From Catenulispora sp. GP43 (GTDB lineage Bacteria > Actinomycetota > Actinomycetes > Streptomycetales > Catenulisporaceae): a stretch of 64,000 nt of DNA. A program made the translations under genes and the position numbers. Below, piece by piece: positions 36,585-45,498 of the stretch. The stretch spans positions 496,001 through 560,000 of the forward strand of contig NZ_JBGCCT010000003.1 of assembly GCF_041260665.1 (NCBI RefSeq), in the 5' to 3' direction. How positions within the stretch are numbered: the first letter of the stretch is position 1; each line of letters starts with the position of its first letter. The notes under the pieces are model-generated. The model worked only from the letters and a program-made list of their open reading frames with translations. It was not told the origin of the DNA and did not search any database.

Positions 36585-37478
36585 TCAGCCCTGCGGCCGC
36601 GGCGGGATCGACGGCAGCGGGCTGATCAGGCACGGCCCGCCCAGGAACGTCCCGGTGTCCATGTTCACCGCGCGGCCCTCGGCGTAGATCATCGGGCCGG
36701 TGATGTCCTCGGCCGGGATGTCGAACACCAGCGGGATCGGCGAGTGCCCGTGCACGATCTGCGAGCCGCCGAACTCGGCCAGGAACTCCAGCGCGTTGGT
36801 GCCGTCGTCGGCGAAGGCGAAGCGCGCGGTCACCAGGTGGGTGAGCCGGTCCCAGGCCTCCAGGTCGGTGTGCTCGCGCAGCACCGCCTGCACCGTGGCG
36901 TTCACCGTGGCGATGTCGCCGCCGAGCTCGCGGTAGGTCACCGTGTCGGAGTGGATCAGCAGGTGGTCGTCGACCAGCGCCATCGCCGGCAGCGACTCCA
37001 GCCACTGCGCGTGCTCCTCGGTCAGCGCCCGCAGGTCCTTGGGCTGGCCGCCGTTGCCCAACCACCGCTCCTGGAACTTGTCCGCGCCCGGGCCGGTCAG
37101 CCGGTAGGACGCCAGCAGCATGACCTCGTGGTTGCCGAGCAGGCAGTCGACGCGGCCGCCGTGCTCCGGGGCCTCCTTCTGCAGCCGCATCACGGTGTCG
37201 ATGACGCCGATGCCGTCCGGGCCCCGGTCGAACAGGTCGCCCAGGAACCACAGCCAGGCCGAACCGGCGGCCCACTGGCCGTCGGCGTCGGTGATCCCGC
37301 TGCGGAACAACGAGGCCTGCAACTGCTCGGCGCAGCCGTGCACGTCGCCCGTGACATAGACCGGCCCGGCGGGCACGGGTCCGTTGATCCCGACCGTAGC
37401 GTCGAGGGTCAGGTCCATGGTGTCGTCGATCTCCAGGGTCATGGCCATGGGGTCGACTTCGGGCGGCGGCGGCGTCAT
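36585..37478 (-). CDS. Calcineurin-like metallophosphoesterase
   Basis: 297 residues. All phosphoesterase motifs are present: GDVHG near residue 43, GDLFDRG near 80, GNHE near 116, the lone HSD near 177 and VHGHSP near 243. It belongs to the PP2A-like prokaryotic Ser/Thr phosphatase branch, though substrates could be dinucleotide polyphosphates (ApaH-like). No signal peptide, so cytoplasmic. The start ATG 37478 is favoured because TAGCCT stands 7 nt upstream (leaderless form); the next ATG is at 37448. Confidence 0.87.
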   Translation of the reverse strand: MTPPPPEVDPMAMTLEIDDTMDLTLDATVGINGPVPAGPVYVTGDVHGCAEQLQASLFRSGITDADGQWAAGSAWLWFLGDLFDRGPDGIGVIDTVMRLQKEAPEHGGRVDCLLGNHEVMLLASYRLTGPGADKFQERWLGNGGQPKDLRALTEEHAQWLESLPAMALVDDHLLIHSDTVTYRELGGDIATVNATVQAVLREHTDLEAWDRLTHLVTARFAFADDGTNALEFLAEFGGSQIVHGHSPIPLVFDIPAEDITGPMIYAEGRAVNMDTGTFLGGPCLISPLPSIPPRPQG

Positions 37479-37618
37479 GCAGGCCAGGCTAACGACAATG
37501 TGGCTTGTAGGTACACATCGGTGGTGGCGTGGGTTCGCTAAGACGCCGCTGTCAGTGAATACCTCTGCGCCGGGCATGTACATCGGAGTACGGTCGGTGA
37601 CGAGGAGAGTGGTCTTCA

Positions 37619-38413
37619 GTGGCGTTCAGAGAATTGAAGCCGACGAGGGCCTCGGCGGGGAGCAGTCTTAGGGCGGTCAACACCAGCGTCCAGTCGGCTT
37701 GGGCCGCTCAACGCCGGAAACGCATCAAAGACTCCCTGTGGTGGGCCCTCCCAGTCACTGTCGTGTGCGGAATCATCGCGTCGGCGATGACCCGCCACGG
37801 CTATTTCGGCGTGGGCTTCGCGGCACTGGTCCTGCTGGCGCTGGCCGACCTGGCCTACACCAAGCCCGACCACGTGAGCGTGGCCGGCCGCCGGGCCTCC
37901 GGCGAGGCCGCCACCGCGAAGGCGATCAAACCTTTGAGGTTCCAGGGCTTCACCGCCCTGCACGACCGCCGCCTGGCCCCCGGCGCGGTCCCCGGGATCC
38001 CGCCGGTGGACATCGAGCACCTGCTGATCGGCCCGGCGGGGGTGTTCCTGCTGGACTCCAAGAACTGGGCCTCGGCCGGGCCGCAGCTGATCGGCGACAA
38101 GCTCTACGTCGGCATGGACAACCGCGAGGGCACCCTCAAACGCCTCGACCTCGAGGCGCAGAACCTCACCTCGGCCCTGCGGCCGAACCTGCCGCGCGGG
38201 GTGAAGGTGGAGCCGGTGCTGGTGGTGCACGCCAAGGACCTGCAGCCGACGCCGCGCTTCCTGGAGGGGGTCACGATCCTGCTCCCAGAGCAGTTCCCCT
38301 CGGTCTTCGGGCGGATGCGCCAGGTCATGACCGCGAGCCAGGCCGCGAAGCTGGCCGAGACGCTGGACATGGTGCTGCCGGCGCGGTCGGGGGACCGGCC
38401 GGTCCGGAAGTAG
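37619..38413 (+). CDS. NERD domain protein with two membrane helices
   Basis: 264 residues. A basic N-terminus, two adjacent helices (LWWALPVTVVCGIIASAM and GYFGVGFAALVLLALADLAY), and a cytosolic NERD domain from about 95 to 255: GEAATAKAIKPL, IPPVDIEHLLIGPAGVFLLDSKNW and VEPVLVVHAKDL. NERD is a nuclease-related fold; the D-x(n)-E/D-x-K core can be seen as VDIEHLLIGPAGVFLLDSK. Activity is not established for membrane-tethered members. It starts at GTG with GAGGAGAG some 10 nt upstream. It converges on the PadR gene. Confidence 0.83.
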   Translation: MAFRELKPTRASAGSSLRAVNTSVQSAWAAQRRKRIKDSLWWALPVTVVCGIIASAMTRHGYFGVGFAALVLLALADLAYTKPDHVSVAGRRASGEAATAKAIKPLRFQGFTALHDRRLAPGAVPGIPPVDIEHLLIGPAGVFLLDSKNWASAGPQLIGDKLYVGMDNREGTLKRLDLEAQNLTSALRPNLPRGVKVEPVLVVHAKDLQPTPRFLEGVTILLPEQFPSVFGRMRQVMTASQAAKLAETLDMVLPARSGDRPVRK

Positions 38414-38426
38414 GGCGGCGGCGGGC

Positions 38427-39140
38427 TCAGCCGCCGGCCGCCGCGGTGTCAGTGCCCGTGCCCGTGCTTGTGCCTGTGCCGGTGTCGGAGTCGGAGTCGG
38501 TGTCCGTGTCGTCGAACGGCTGCAGCTCCTCCAGGCTCCACGTCAGCTCGCCGGCCTCCAACTCCCGCACCACGCCCTCGATCCACCGAAGCTCGGCCTC
38601 GGTGATCGCGACCAGATACTCGTCGTCCAACAACGTGACCTTGGGCAGGCCGTACTGCCGGGCGTCCGCCATCCCCTGCTTCGCTTCGGCCAGCGACTTC
38701 GCCACGGCCTCCCGCCGTTCGCGCAGCGCGGCCAGCGCCGCGTCCGGCCCCAGCATCATCAGGAACGACAGCGCGGCCGGGAACTCCGGGTACTCCGGCC
38801 GCGGCACGCGCACGATGTCGTCGATCCACGCCTGGGCCGCCTCGCGTCCGGCATCGGTGAGCTCGTAGACGGTCCGCTCCGGGTACTGCTGGTCGCGCTC
38901 GGTCTCGCGGACCGCGATCAGGCCGGCCGCGGTGAGCCGCTCCATCGTCTTGTACAGGCTCGCACGCTGCCCGACGTTGACGACGTTCTCCTTGCCCCAT
39001 TCCTTGAGCAGCCGCTGCACGCCGTACGGGTGCAGCGGCTTGTAGCCGAGCAGGGCGAGGACCGCGAGGGCCAGCGGGGAGCGGCGCGTCGCGCCGGCCG
39101 CGGAGTGCTGGGCTTTTGCTGAGTGCTGGGCTGCTGCCAT
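38427..39140 (-). CDS. PadR family transcriptional regulator
   Basis: 237 residues. PadR winged helix: LALAVLALLGYKPLHPYGVQRLLKEW, ASLYKTMERLTAAGLIAVRE and YPERTVYELTDAGREAAQAW, followed by a Vir-type C-terminal dimerisation coil (ALAALRERREAVAKSLAEAKQGM). The last 35 residues are acidic Asp/Ser/Thr/Gly repeats (TDTDSDSDTGTGTST), uncommon for PadR. TATGAT lies 6 nt upstream of the ATG (leaderless). It diverges from the LiaF-like gene across an array of 15-bp repeats, its probable operator. Confidence 0.88.
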   Translation of the reverse strand: MAAAQHSAKAQHSAAGATRRSPLALAVLALLGYKPLHPYGVQRLLKEWGKENVVNVGQRASLYKTMERLTAAGLIAVRETERDQQYPERTVYELTDAGREAAQAWIDDIVRVPRPEYPEFPAALSFLMMLGPDAALAALRERREAVAKSLAEAKQGMADARQYGLPKVTLLDDEYLVAITEAELRWIEGVVRELEAGELTWSLEELQPFDDTDTDSDSDTGTGTSTGTGTDTAAAGG

Positions 39141-39163
39141 GTGCTCATCATAGCTACCGGGAG

Positions 39164-39218
39164 ACTAGTTTCAAGTTTTCTAGTTGACATGCGACTAGTG
39201 CCAGTGCAACTATTTTGG
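39164..39218. promoter_or_regulatory. Four direct repeats with 15-bp period between padR-type gene and its target
   Basis: [A/T]CTA[G/T]T occurs at 39164, 39179, 39194 and 39209, exactly 15 bp apart. The units read ACTAGTTTCAAGTTT, TCTAGTTGACATGCG, ACTAGTGCCAGTGCA and the start of a fourth. TTGACA at 39184-39189, inside unit 2, and AACTAT at 39208-39213 form a likely promoter for the gene at 39255, so bound regulator would cover it. Confidence 0.7.
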
Positions 39219-39254
39219 TGTCGGCAAGAAAACAGACCCCGAGGAGCACCCGAA

Positions 39255-39788
39255 ATGACCACCTCCACTTCCACCACCTCCACCATCCGCACCGTCGCCG
39301 GCGCGGCCGCCGAGCCGGTCCGCCTGCACGTCGACCACAACGCGGTCAAGCGCCTGGGCAACTGGACCAGCGCCGACCGCTTCGAGGTCCACGCCCGCCG
39401 CGGCTCGGTCGTGCTGGATCTGCGCTCGCCGCGGATCCCGGCCGGCGAGCTGGTCGTCGACCTGGACCTGGACCGCGCGATGGTGAAGCTGCTGCTGCCC
39501 GACGACGCGGTCGTCGACCAGGGCGACATCGTCTGGAGCGGCAGCGGCAAGGTGAAGGACGGCGTCGGACAGCAGAACGAGCGCAAGGGCGTCGTGCCGG
39601 CCGAGGGCGTGCGCCGCGTGCGGCTCACCGGCCGGATCCACGGCGGCGAGGTCCGCGTGGCGCGGGGCGGCGTGGCCATGCTCGCGGCGATGTTCACCCG
39701 CGAATACGTCGAGGACGCCAAGCGGGCGCGCTGCGAGGGCGCCTGGCCGACCGTCGACGACCCGGCCCGCGCCCCGAAGAACGCCTGA
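39255..39788 (+). CDS. Beta-rich protein with LiaF-like C-terminal pattern
   Basis: 177 residues, no signal peptide or helix. A Thr/Ser N-terminus is followed by a repetitive beta pattern: DRFEVHARRGSVVLDLRSPRIPAGELVVDLDLDRAMVKLLLPDDAVVD. That recalls the toast-rack domains of LiaF/DUF1707 cell-envelope stress proteins. GAGGAG at 8 nt fixes the ATG. It faces the PadR gene and is probably its main target. Envelope stress response is an inference from fold and regulator type only. Confidence 0.7.
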   Translation: MTTSTSTTSTIRTVAGAAAEPVRLHVDHNAVKRLGNWTSADRFEVHARRGSVVLDLRSPRIPAGELVVDLDLDRAMVKLLLPDDAVVDQGDIVWSGSGKVKDGVGQQNERKGVVPAEGVRRVRLTGRIHGGEVRVARGGVAMLAAMFTREYVEDAKRARCEGAWPTVDDPARAPKNA

Positions 39789-39891
39789 CCGCTGCCGCGA
39801 GCGGTCACCCGGAAGAAGCGGCCGGGTTTTGTTCGCCCCTTGATTCCGGTCACGGGTACCGCGGAGGCGGGAGGCCCCCTACGCTTGCCGC

Positions 39892-41547
39892 GTGAAAAAC
39901 GGAATCCGCGGCCAGGACGCCCGCCCGAGTTGGCAGCATGTCCAGTCCTGGGCGGACAAGCACCCGGTGCCCTCGCTGATCGGGGCCGGCGTGGCGGCGC
40001 TGGTCGTGCTCGCTCTGGCCGGGCTGCTGGCCTGGAAGCTGCGCGGCAAGGACCGCTCGGTCCGGGTGCGCGGGCTGGTGGCGCTCGGGACGCTGATGGC
40101 GACCATGGTCCAGGCCTCCGGCATGTGGCACTTCTTCGGCAACGTCATGCACATGTCGGTGGCGTACAAGATCGTGATGTTCCCCTTCCTGGAGATCCTG
40201 ATCCTGGCGTTCGGCCTCAAGGCGCTGGAGAAGGCCGAGGAGGCGGGGAACTGGCTCATCTACGCCGCGATGCTCTGGATCCTGGCCATCTCCTCCGGCG
40301 GCATGTCGGCCAGCGACTCCTCCGGGTTCCGCGAGGGCCTGTTCCGGCTCCTGGTCGCGGTGGTCATCGCCGTCCTGTGGACGCTGGACCTGCTGGACCT
40401 GTGGCTCAAGGCCCGCAAGAAGAAGGCCGAGGAGGAGGGCAAGCCGCTGGAGACGATCCGGTGGCGCTTCACCCCGCGCGAGCTCGGCATCCGGCTGGGG
40501 CTGGCCTCGGCGGACGGCTCGTCCCTGTCCGACCTGGACGCCAACCGCCACTTCGAGCGCTACCTGCGCGTCTCCGACAAGCTGAGGATCCTCAAGGAAC
40601 ACAACGCCAAGGACGCCGCGATCCACCGGATCGCGACCCGCGAGGCCAAGGCCAAGGCCAAGCTCCAGCGGCACGCGCGCCTGCACGCCGACCCCAGTGC
40701 CCTGATGAGCGCCCTCGGCGCCCAGGCGGTGGCCGACGCCCAGTCCCGGCTCGGCATCGACGAGGCGCAGACCGAGCTGAGCCTGGCCAAGAAGGCGGCG
40801 GCGGACCAGGCGGCCGAGGTCGCGAGCCTCACCGACCGGTTGCGGGCCGAGCGCGACGCGGCGGCGGCCGCCGCGCAGGAAGCCGCGGCGCGGATCGCCG
40901 AGCTCGCCGAGGAGCTGAAGGCGGACAAGGCCGCCGCGGCCTCGGCCGCGGACAAGGACCGCGCCCAGCTCGCCAAAGAGGTGACGAAGCTCCGCGCCGA
41001 ACTGGAGGCGGCGCACGCCCGGACCACCGCGGCAGACCTCGATCTCGAGGCGACGCAGCGGGAGCGCCGGGTCCTGGCCACCGAGATCGAGATCGAACGC
41101 CGCGAGCGGACCAGCATCGAGCAGATGCGGGCCGACGAGAACACGGCGGCCCAGCGCCGAATAGCCGCGCTGGAACGCGATCTGAACGAGCTGCGCTCCC
41201 GGCCCACCGCCGCCATCCCGGCTCAGCGGCCGGCGCCCGGCACGGTCGTCACGCAGGAGCCGGCCGAGCAGGCCAAGCAGGTTGAGCAGGCCGAGCCGGC
41301 CGCAGTGCCCGAACCCCCGGCGGCCAACGGGCGGCCCAGCGCCAAGCAGGCCTACTACCAGGCCGCCGACCAGCTGACCGGCCAGGGTGCCGACCGCGAC
41401 CACCCGCTGCTGAGCGACCACGGGCCGACCCGCAACGACGCGGTCCGCGCGCTCGCCGACCACCTCGGCTTCAAGGAGACGACGGTCCGCAGATACGCCA
41501 AGTCCTATGTCGAGGACAGGAGCCCGGCGGCGGCCGAAGAGCGGTGA
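39892..41547 (+). CDS. DUF2637-like membrane protein with coiled coil and C-terminal HTH-like segment
   Basis: 551 residues. Four hydrophobic helices at about 27-47, 61-80, 88-107 and 118-165 resemble the DUF2637/Spd-type proteins of Streptomyces conjugative elements and phages. Residues about 210-440 form a very long Ala/Glu/Arg/Lys coiled coil. After a Pro/Gln linker, the last 60 residues (DRDHPLLSDHGPTRNDAVRALADHL, then GFKETTVRRYAKSYVEDR) look like a small helix-turn-helix. The combination suggests a membrane-tethered DNA-binding or scaffold protein. TACGCT is 6 nt before the GTG start. No att site or integrase is next to it, so the transfer link is only by family. Confidence 0.7.
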   Translation: MKNGIRGQDARPSWQHVQSWADKHPVPSLIGAGVAALVVLALAGLLAWKLRGKDRSVRVRGLVALGTLMATMVQASGMWHFFGNVMHMSVAYKIVMFPFLEILILAFGLKALEKAEEAGNWLIYAAMLWILAISSGGMSASDSSGFREGLFRLLVAVVIAVLWTLDLLDLWLKARKKKAEEEGKPLETIRWRFTPRELGIRLGLASADGSSLSDLDANRHFERYLRVSDKLRILKEHNAKDAAIHRIATREAKAKAKLQRHARLHADPSALMSALGAQAVADAQSRLGIDEAQTELSLAKKAAADQAAEVASLTDRLRAERDAAAAAAQEAAARIAELAEELKADKAAAASAADKDRAQLAKEVTKLRAELEAAHARTTAADLDLEATQRERRVLATEIEIERRERTSIEQMRADENTAAQRRIAALERDLNELRSRPTAAIPAQRPAPGTVVTQEPAEQAKQVEQAEPAAVPEPPAANGRPSAKQAYYQAADQLTGQGADRDHPLLSDHGPTRNDAVRALADHLGFKETTVRRYAKSYVEDRSPAAAEER

Positions 41548-41599
41548 CAGGGCTCGACGACGCGACCGGCCGGTGCGGCGGCGTGGCGCCGACCGTCCC

Positions 41600-42820
41600 T
41601 CACACTCCCTCGCGCGTGTCGACCGCCTCGACCACGTCTTCCACCTCGACCACGTCGATCGCGGCGAACGCCGAAGCCGTAGGCGCCGGGAACCCGGCCG
41701 CGGTGGTCACCGCCTTCTGCAGGAACTCGTCGATGGCGTCCAGCGCCAGCCGGATCGCCCCGAGGCTGACCGACTGGTTCCCGAGCGAGGACACGCTCAC
41801 CGTCGGGATGCGCGAGTACGTGTACTCGTCGATGTAGCGCCGCAGCGGCTTCAGCAGCGTCTCCCCGGCGCGGACGTTGCCGCCGCCGATGACCACCATC
41901 CGCGGGTCCACCGCCAGCGCGAGAGCCGCGATCCCGAAGGCCACGCCCTGGCTGAACGCGTCGACCGCGGCCACCGCCTCCTCGTCCCCGCTCGCGGCGA
42001 GGGCGAAGACCTCCTCCCGGGACTCCACGCGGCCCTCGTCCCGCAGTGCCTCCAGCCGGGCCGGCGCGTCCGCCCAGCCGACCTGGGCCAGGGCCCCGAT
42101 CTCGCCGGCGCCGCCGGCGTGCCCGCGGTAGAGGCGGCCGGCCAGCAGCAGGCCGGCGCTCGTCCGGTTGCCGGAGTGCACGAAGACCATGTCGTCCACG
42201 TCCTGTGCGACGCCGCGCCAGTGTTCTGCGACGGCGGCCAGGTTGCAGTCGTTCTCCAGCAGGATCGGGCAGCCCAGCAGGGTTCTGAGCCGTGCCGCCA
42301 GGTCCGGGTCGGGGCCGTGCGTCGAGTTGCCGACCTGCTCGATGCGGCCCCGGTGCACCACTCCTGGTACGCCGACCGCCGCGACCCACACGTCCGCCAG
42401 CCCGCGTCCGGCCGATTCCAGGGCCTGGCAGGCCGCGTCGTGGACGGCGTCCAGATGCGATCGCGGCGAGGCCGCCGGCGGGACCGCCCGGTAGGCCGAC
42501 GCCAAGGGCTCGCCCCGCAGATCCGCGACCGTCGCCACGATGTTGTGCGGTCCGACGTCGATGCCGAGCAGCGTCCCGGCCTCGGCGCGCAACCGGTAGT
42601 GGCGGGCCGGCCGGCCGGCGCCGGGGTGCCCGCTCTGCCCGTGTTCGGCCAGCCAGCCCAGCTCGACCAGGTCCAGCACCACCGATTCGGCCGCCGTCCG
42701 GGACAGGCCGGTGGCGCCCGCCAGGGCGGCGATCGTCCTGGGTTCGTCGTGCGCGCTGCGCAGCGTCGCCAGCAGGTTGATACGCCGGAGCAGTGACCGG
42801 TCGCCGCCGCGTGTGGCCAT
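41600..42820 (-). CDS. ROK family transcriptional regulator
   Basis: 406 residues. N-terminal winged helix (AALAGATGLSRTAAESVVLDLVELGWLAE), then a ROK sugar-kinase-like domain with LLGIDVGPHNIVATVAD (phosphate loop), VAAVGVPGVVHRG, LENDCNLAAVAEHW and VVIGGGN. The zinc site CXCGXXGC that follows the GHAGGAGEIG segment in most ROK proteins is absent. It probably represses the GH20-ABC-oxidoreductase operon on the opposite strand and senses a sugar or sugar phosphate; the operator lies between the two genes. Confidence 0.9.
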   Translation of the reverse strand: MATRGGDRSLLRRINLLATLRSAHDEPRTIAALAGATGLSRTAAESVVLDLVELGWLAEHGQSGHPGAGRPARHYRLRAEAGTLLGIDVGPHNIVATVADLRGEPLASAYRAVPPAASPRSHLDAVHDAACQALESAGRGLADVWVAAVGVPGVVHRGRIEQVGNSTHGPDPDLAARLRTLLGCPILLENDCNLAAVAEHWRGVAQDVDDMVFVHSGNRTSAGLLLAGRLYRGHAGGAGEIGALAQVGWADAPARLEALRDEGRVESREEVFALAASGDEEAVAAVDAFSQGVAFGIAALALAVDPRMVVIGGGNVRAGETLLKPLRRYIDEYTYSRIPTVSVSSLGNQSVSLGAIRLALDAIDEFLQKAVTTAAGFPAPTASAFAAIDVVEVEDVVEAVDTREGV

Positions 42821-42867
42821 GAGCCGCCTCCTTTGCGAATGTCGTGATGACCTGCCGCGTCCGACCC

Positions 42868-42902
42868 TTGACGCTCCGTCAGCAGAATATTAACTTCAAG
42901 TT
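42868..42902 (+). promoter_or_regulatory. Promoter of the GH20 operon with embedded palindromes
   Basis: TTGACG (42868-42873) and TAACTT (42891-42896) are 17 bp apart, a good sigma-70 type promoter. The -35 lies in the fourth copy of the TGACGCTCCGTCAG motif (42868-42882). The -10 overlaps the perfect palindrome AACTT-C-AAGTT (42892-42902), a candidate ROK operator. GGAGG for the GH20 gene follows at 42916. Confidence 0.65.
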
Positions 42903-42925
42903 GGTTATTTAAAACGGAGGACTGG

Positions 42926-45436
42926 GTGACGATGACGGATCAGGACAGCGGGACCACTCCGAACGCCACGACGAGCCTGCCGGCGACCCTGCCTGCTCTT
43001 CAGCAGTGGACGCCGGGCACCGGGTCGGGATACGCCTGGCCGGCCCCGGGCCGGATCATGGTCCACGCGGCGGACTCCGCGGCGCTGGCGGCGGACGCCC
43101 AGACCTTCGCCGCCGACCTCGCTGTGGCGCTGGACGTCCCGACTCCGGCGGTCGTCTACGGCGCGCTGGCCGACCCCGTTCCGGGCGACATCTTCCTTTC
43201 GCTGGGGTCGACCGACGGTCAGCTCGGAACCGAAGGGTACAGCCTGAGTGTGGGGCCGGTCCTCACCCTGACCGGCCAGGCGGCTCTCGGGGTGTTCTGG
43301 GGGACCCGCACCCTTCTGCAACTGTTGCGGCAGAGCAAGACGCTCCCGCCCGGAACGGCGCGGGACTGGCCGCAGTACCCGGTCCGCTCGGTGCTGCTCG
43401 ACAACAACAGCCGGTACTTCCCGCTGGGCCTGTGGCGCAACGAGATCCGCGAGCTCTCCTATCTCAAGATCAATGAGCTGATGGTCTACGTGTCCGGGCT
43501 GGGCCTGTTCGACGAGCAGATCCGGGAGCTCAGCGCCTTCGCCGCCGGCTACCACGTCAACCTCGTGGGACAGGTCAACATGCCGGGCCACATGGACTCG
43601 GCCCGGGAAGGCATACCGACGCGCTACCAGCTCACCGACAACACCGGCGCCCCGATCCCCGGCGCCCTGGACATCACGAACCCGCTGGCCGTCGCCTGGG
43701 CCCGGGAACAGGCCCTGATGTACATGAACCTGCTGTCCGCCCCGATCTGGCACACCGGCGGCGACGAATACCCGCTCTACAGCAAGAAGCTGAACAACCC
43801 GACGCTGCTGCCGGCCCTGGTCCGCTACGCCAACCGTCAGTACGGACCGAACGCGACGATCGAGGACGCCTACCGCGCCTTCATGAACGACACCAACACG
43901 GTGGTCAAGGCGCAGGGCAAGAGCATGCGCATGTGGAACGACGACCTGTTCGCGAACACCGCGGTGACGCTGGACACCGACATCACCATCGAGTACTGGC
44001 TCGGCGGCGGCCTGTCCCCGGCCGCGCTCGCGGCCGCCGGCTACCAGCTGATCAACGCGAACGGCCACATGCTGTACTTCGACGAGAACCAGCCCGGGGG
44101 CGCCAACACCAGCGGCCAGCTGATCTGGGAGGACTTCGACCCCGGGGTCTTCGAGGGCGACCAGACCCTGCCCGGCGGCGCCACGGACCCGCACCTGCGC
44201 GGCATCAAGCTGTCGTCCTGGGACGCCGTCGCCGAGGACGTGGGCCTGCTCGAGCGCGATCTGCAACCGCTGCAGCGGGCTCTCGCCCAGCGTGCCTGGG
44301 GCTCGCCGAAGCTCTTCCCGACCTGGGCCCAGATGGCGTCGACCGCCGCGGCCGTCGGACGGGCGCCGGGGTTCTTCGACACTCCCGCCGCGGGGGACCC
44401 CGGCGCCACCTCGCTGCCGAGCGCCAAGGCAATCGTCTTCGAGAACGCGCAGAACACGTTCACCATCCAGGCCAACGGCAGCCTCCTGCACACCTACTAC
44501 AACGGGGGCGCCTACACGACCGAGACGGTCGCCGCGGCGGGCTCGGCCGCCGGGCAGCCCGCGGGCTTCGCCTCCAACACCCAGCAACACGTCTTCGGCC
44601 GCGGCCCCGACGGCCACCTCCACCACTGGTTCACCGGCTCGGTGGCCGGCGGCTGGACCCAGGAGGACTGGACCGCCAAGGCCGCCGGTTCCGGAAGCCC
44701 CTCGCTGGATCTGGCCGGCGATCCCGCGGGCTTCCTGTCCGGCTCCAACCAGCATGTCTTCGGCCGCGGCAGCGACGGCCACCTTCACCACTGGTACTAC
44801 AACGCCGCGAGCAACACCGTCGTCGCGAACGACTGGGGCGGCCAGTTCACCGGGAACCCGTCCGCGGTCGTGTTCGGCGCGGCGCAGGTCGTCTTCGCCC
44901 GGGCCGCGGACGGGACCCTGCACCGTTGGTGGTGGCAGGAATCAGACTCCTTGTACGTCCACCAGGACACCTGGGCCGGCCCGCTGCTCGCCGCCGACGC
45001 CTCGCCGATGGCGCTGAACTACGCCGAGAACCAGATCCACGTCTTCGCCCGCGACACCGCGGGCCATCTGCAGCACTGGTGGTACGACGCCGCGGCCGGG
45101 CAGAACCGCGTGGAGGACTGGACCGCCGCGACCGGGCTCTCGATCGCCGGCAGCCCGTCCGGCTTCGTGTTCGGCGACCAGTACCACGTGTACTTCCGGG
45201 ACGCGGCCTCCAACCACCTCGACCACGTCTGGGGCACGACCGGCCTGGGCCTGGGCCGGCAGGACCTGAGCGCGATCACGCCGGGCGGCGTGGTGGCCCT
45301 GGCCGGCGACCCGTGGTCGTACAACGTGCTCAACGCCGAACAGCACGCCTTCGGCCTGGATTCGGCCGGGCACGTGCACCACTGGTTCTGGCGGGAGTCG
45401 GACAACTCGCTCCACCAGGACACCTGGCAGCAGTAG
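42926..45436 (+). CDS. GH20 beta-N-acetylhexosaminidase-like enzyme with tectonin-like lectin repeats
   Basis: 836 residues. Residues about 20-140 match the GH20 N-terminal domain (PTPAVVYGALADPV ... GYSLSVGP), then a TIM barrel with the catalytic pair Asp280-Glu281 in WHTGGDEYP, and product-side residues (IEYWLGG, WEDFDPGVF). Residues about 495-836 consist of six or so repeats of about 50 residues with pattern HVFGRGPDGHLHHWF or VFARAADGTLHRWWW, a DUF346/PLL-lectin-like propeller. It should cleave terminal GlcNAc or GalNAc. Surprisingly there is no signal peptide with the GTG at 42926, which has GGAGG at 5 nt, so secretion is unclear. First gene of a sugar-utilisation operon. Confidence 0.85.
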   Translation: MTMTDQDSGTTPNATTSLPATLPALQQWTPGTGSGYAWPAPGRIMVHAADSAALAADAQTFAADLAVALDVPTPAVVYGALADPVPGDIFLSLGSTDGQLGTEGYSLSVGPVLTLTGQAALGVFWGTRTLLQLLRQSKTLPPGTARDWPQYPVRSVLLDNNSRYFPLGLWRNEIRELSYLKINELMVYVSGLGLFDEQIRELSAFAAGYHVNLVGQVNMPGHMDSAREGIPTRYQLTDNTGAPIPGALDITNPLAVAWAREQALMYMNLLSAPIWHTGGDEYPLYSKKLNNPTLLPALVRYANRQYGPNATIEDAYRAFMNDTNTVVKAQGKSMRMWNDDLFANTAVTLDTDITIEYWLGGGLSPAALAAAGYQLINANGHMLYFDENQPGGANTSGQLIWEDFDPGVFEGDQTLPGGATDPHLRGIKLSSWDAVAEDVGLLERDLQPLQRALAQRAWGSPKLFPTWAQMASTAAAVGRAPGFFDTPAAGDPGATSLPSAKAIVFENAQNTFTIQANGSLLHTYYNGGAYTTETVAAAGSAAGQPAGFASNTQQHVFGRGPDGHLHHWFTGSVAGGWTQEDWTAKAAGSGSPSLDLAGDPAGFLSGSNQHVFGRGSDGHLHHWYYNAASNTVVANDWGGQFTGNPSAVVFGAAQVVFARAADGTLHRWWWQESDSLYVHQDTWAGPLLAADASPMALNYAENQIHVFARDTAGHLQHWWYDAAAGQNRVEDWTAATGLSIAGSPSGFVFGDQYHVYFRDAASNHLDHVWGTTGLGLGRQDLSAITPGGVVALAGDPWSYNVLNAEQHAFGLDSAGHVHHWFWRESDNSLHQDTWQQ

Positions 45437-45498
45437 CGGCTGCCTTTCCACCCACGAAGAGGAACCAAGGACGTTCTATCGAACCGAGGTGATCAGCC

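Noticed and set aside
39892-41547. Integrated conjugative element suggested by the DUF2637-like protein
   Set aside because: No integrase, relaxase, FtsK-like translocase or flanking tRNA is present within several kilobases.
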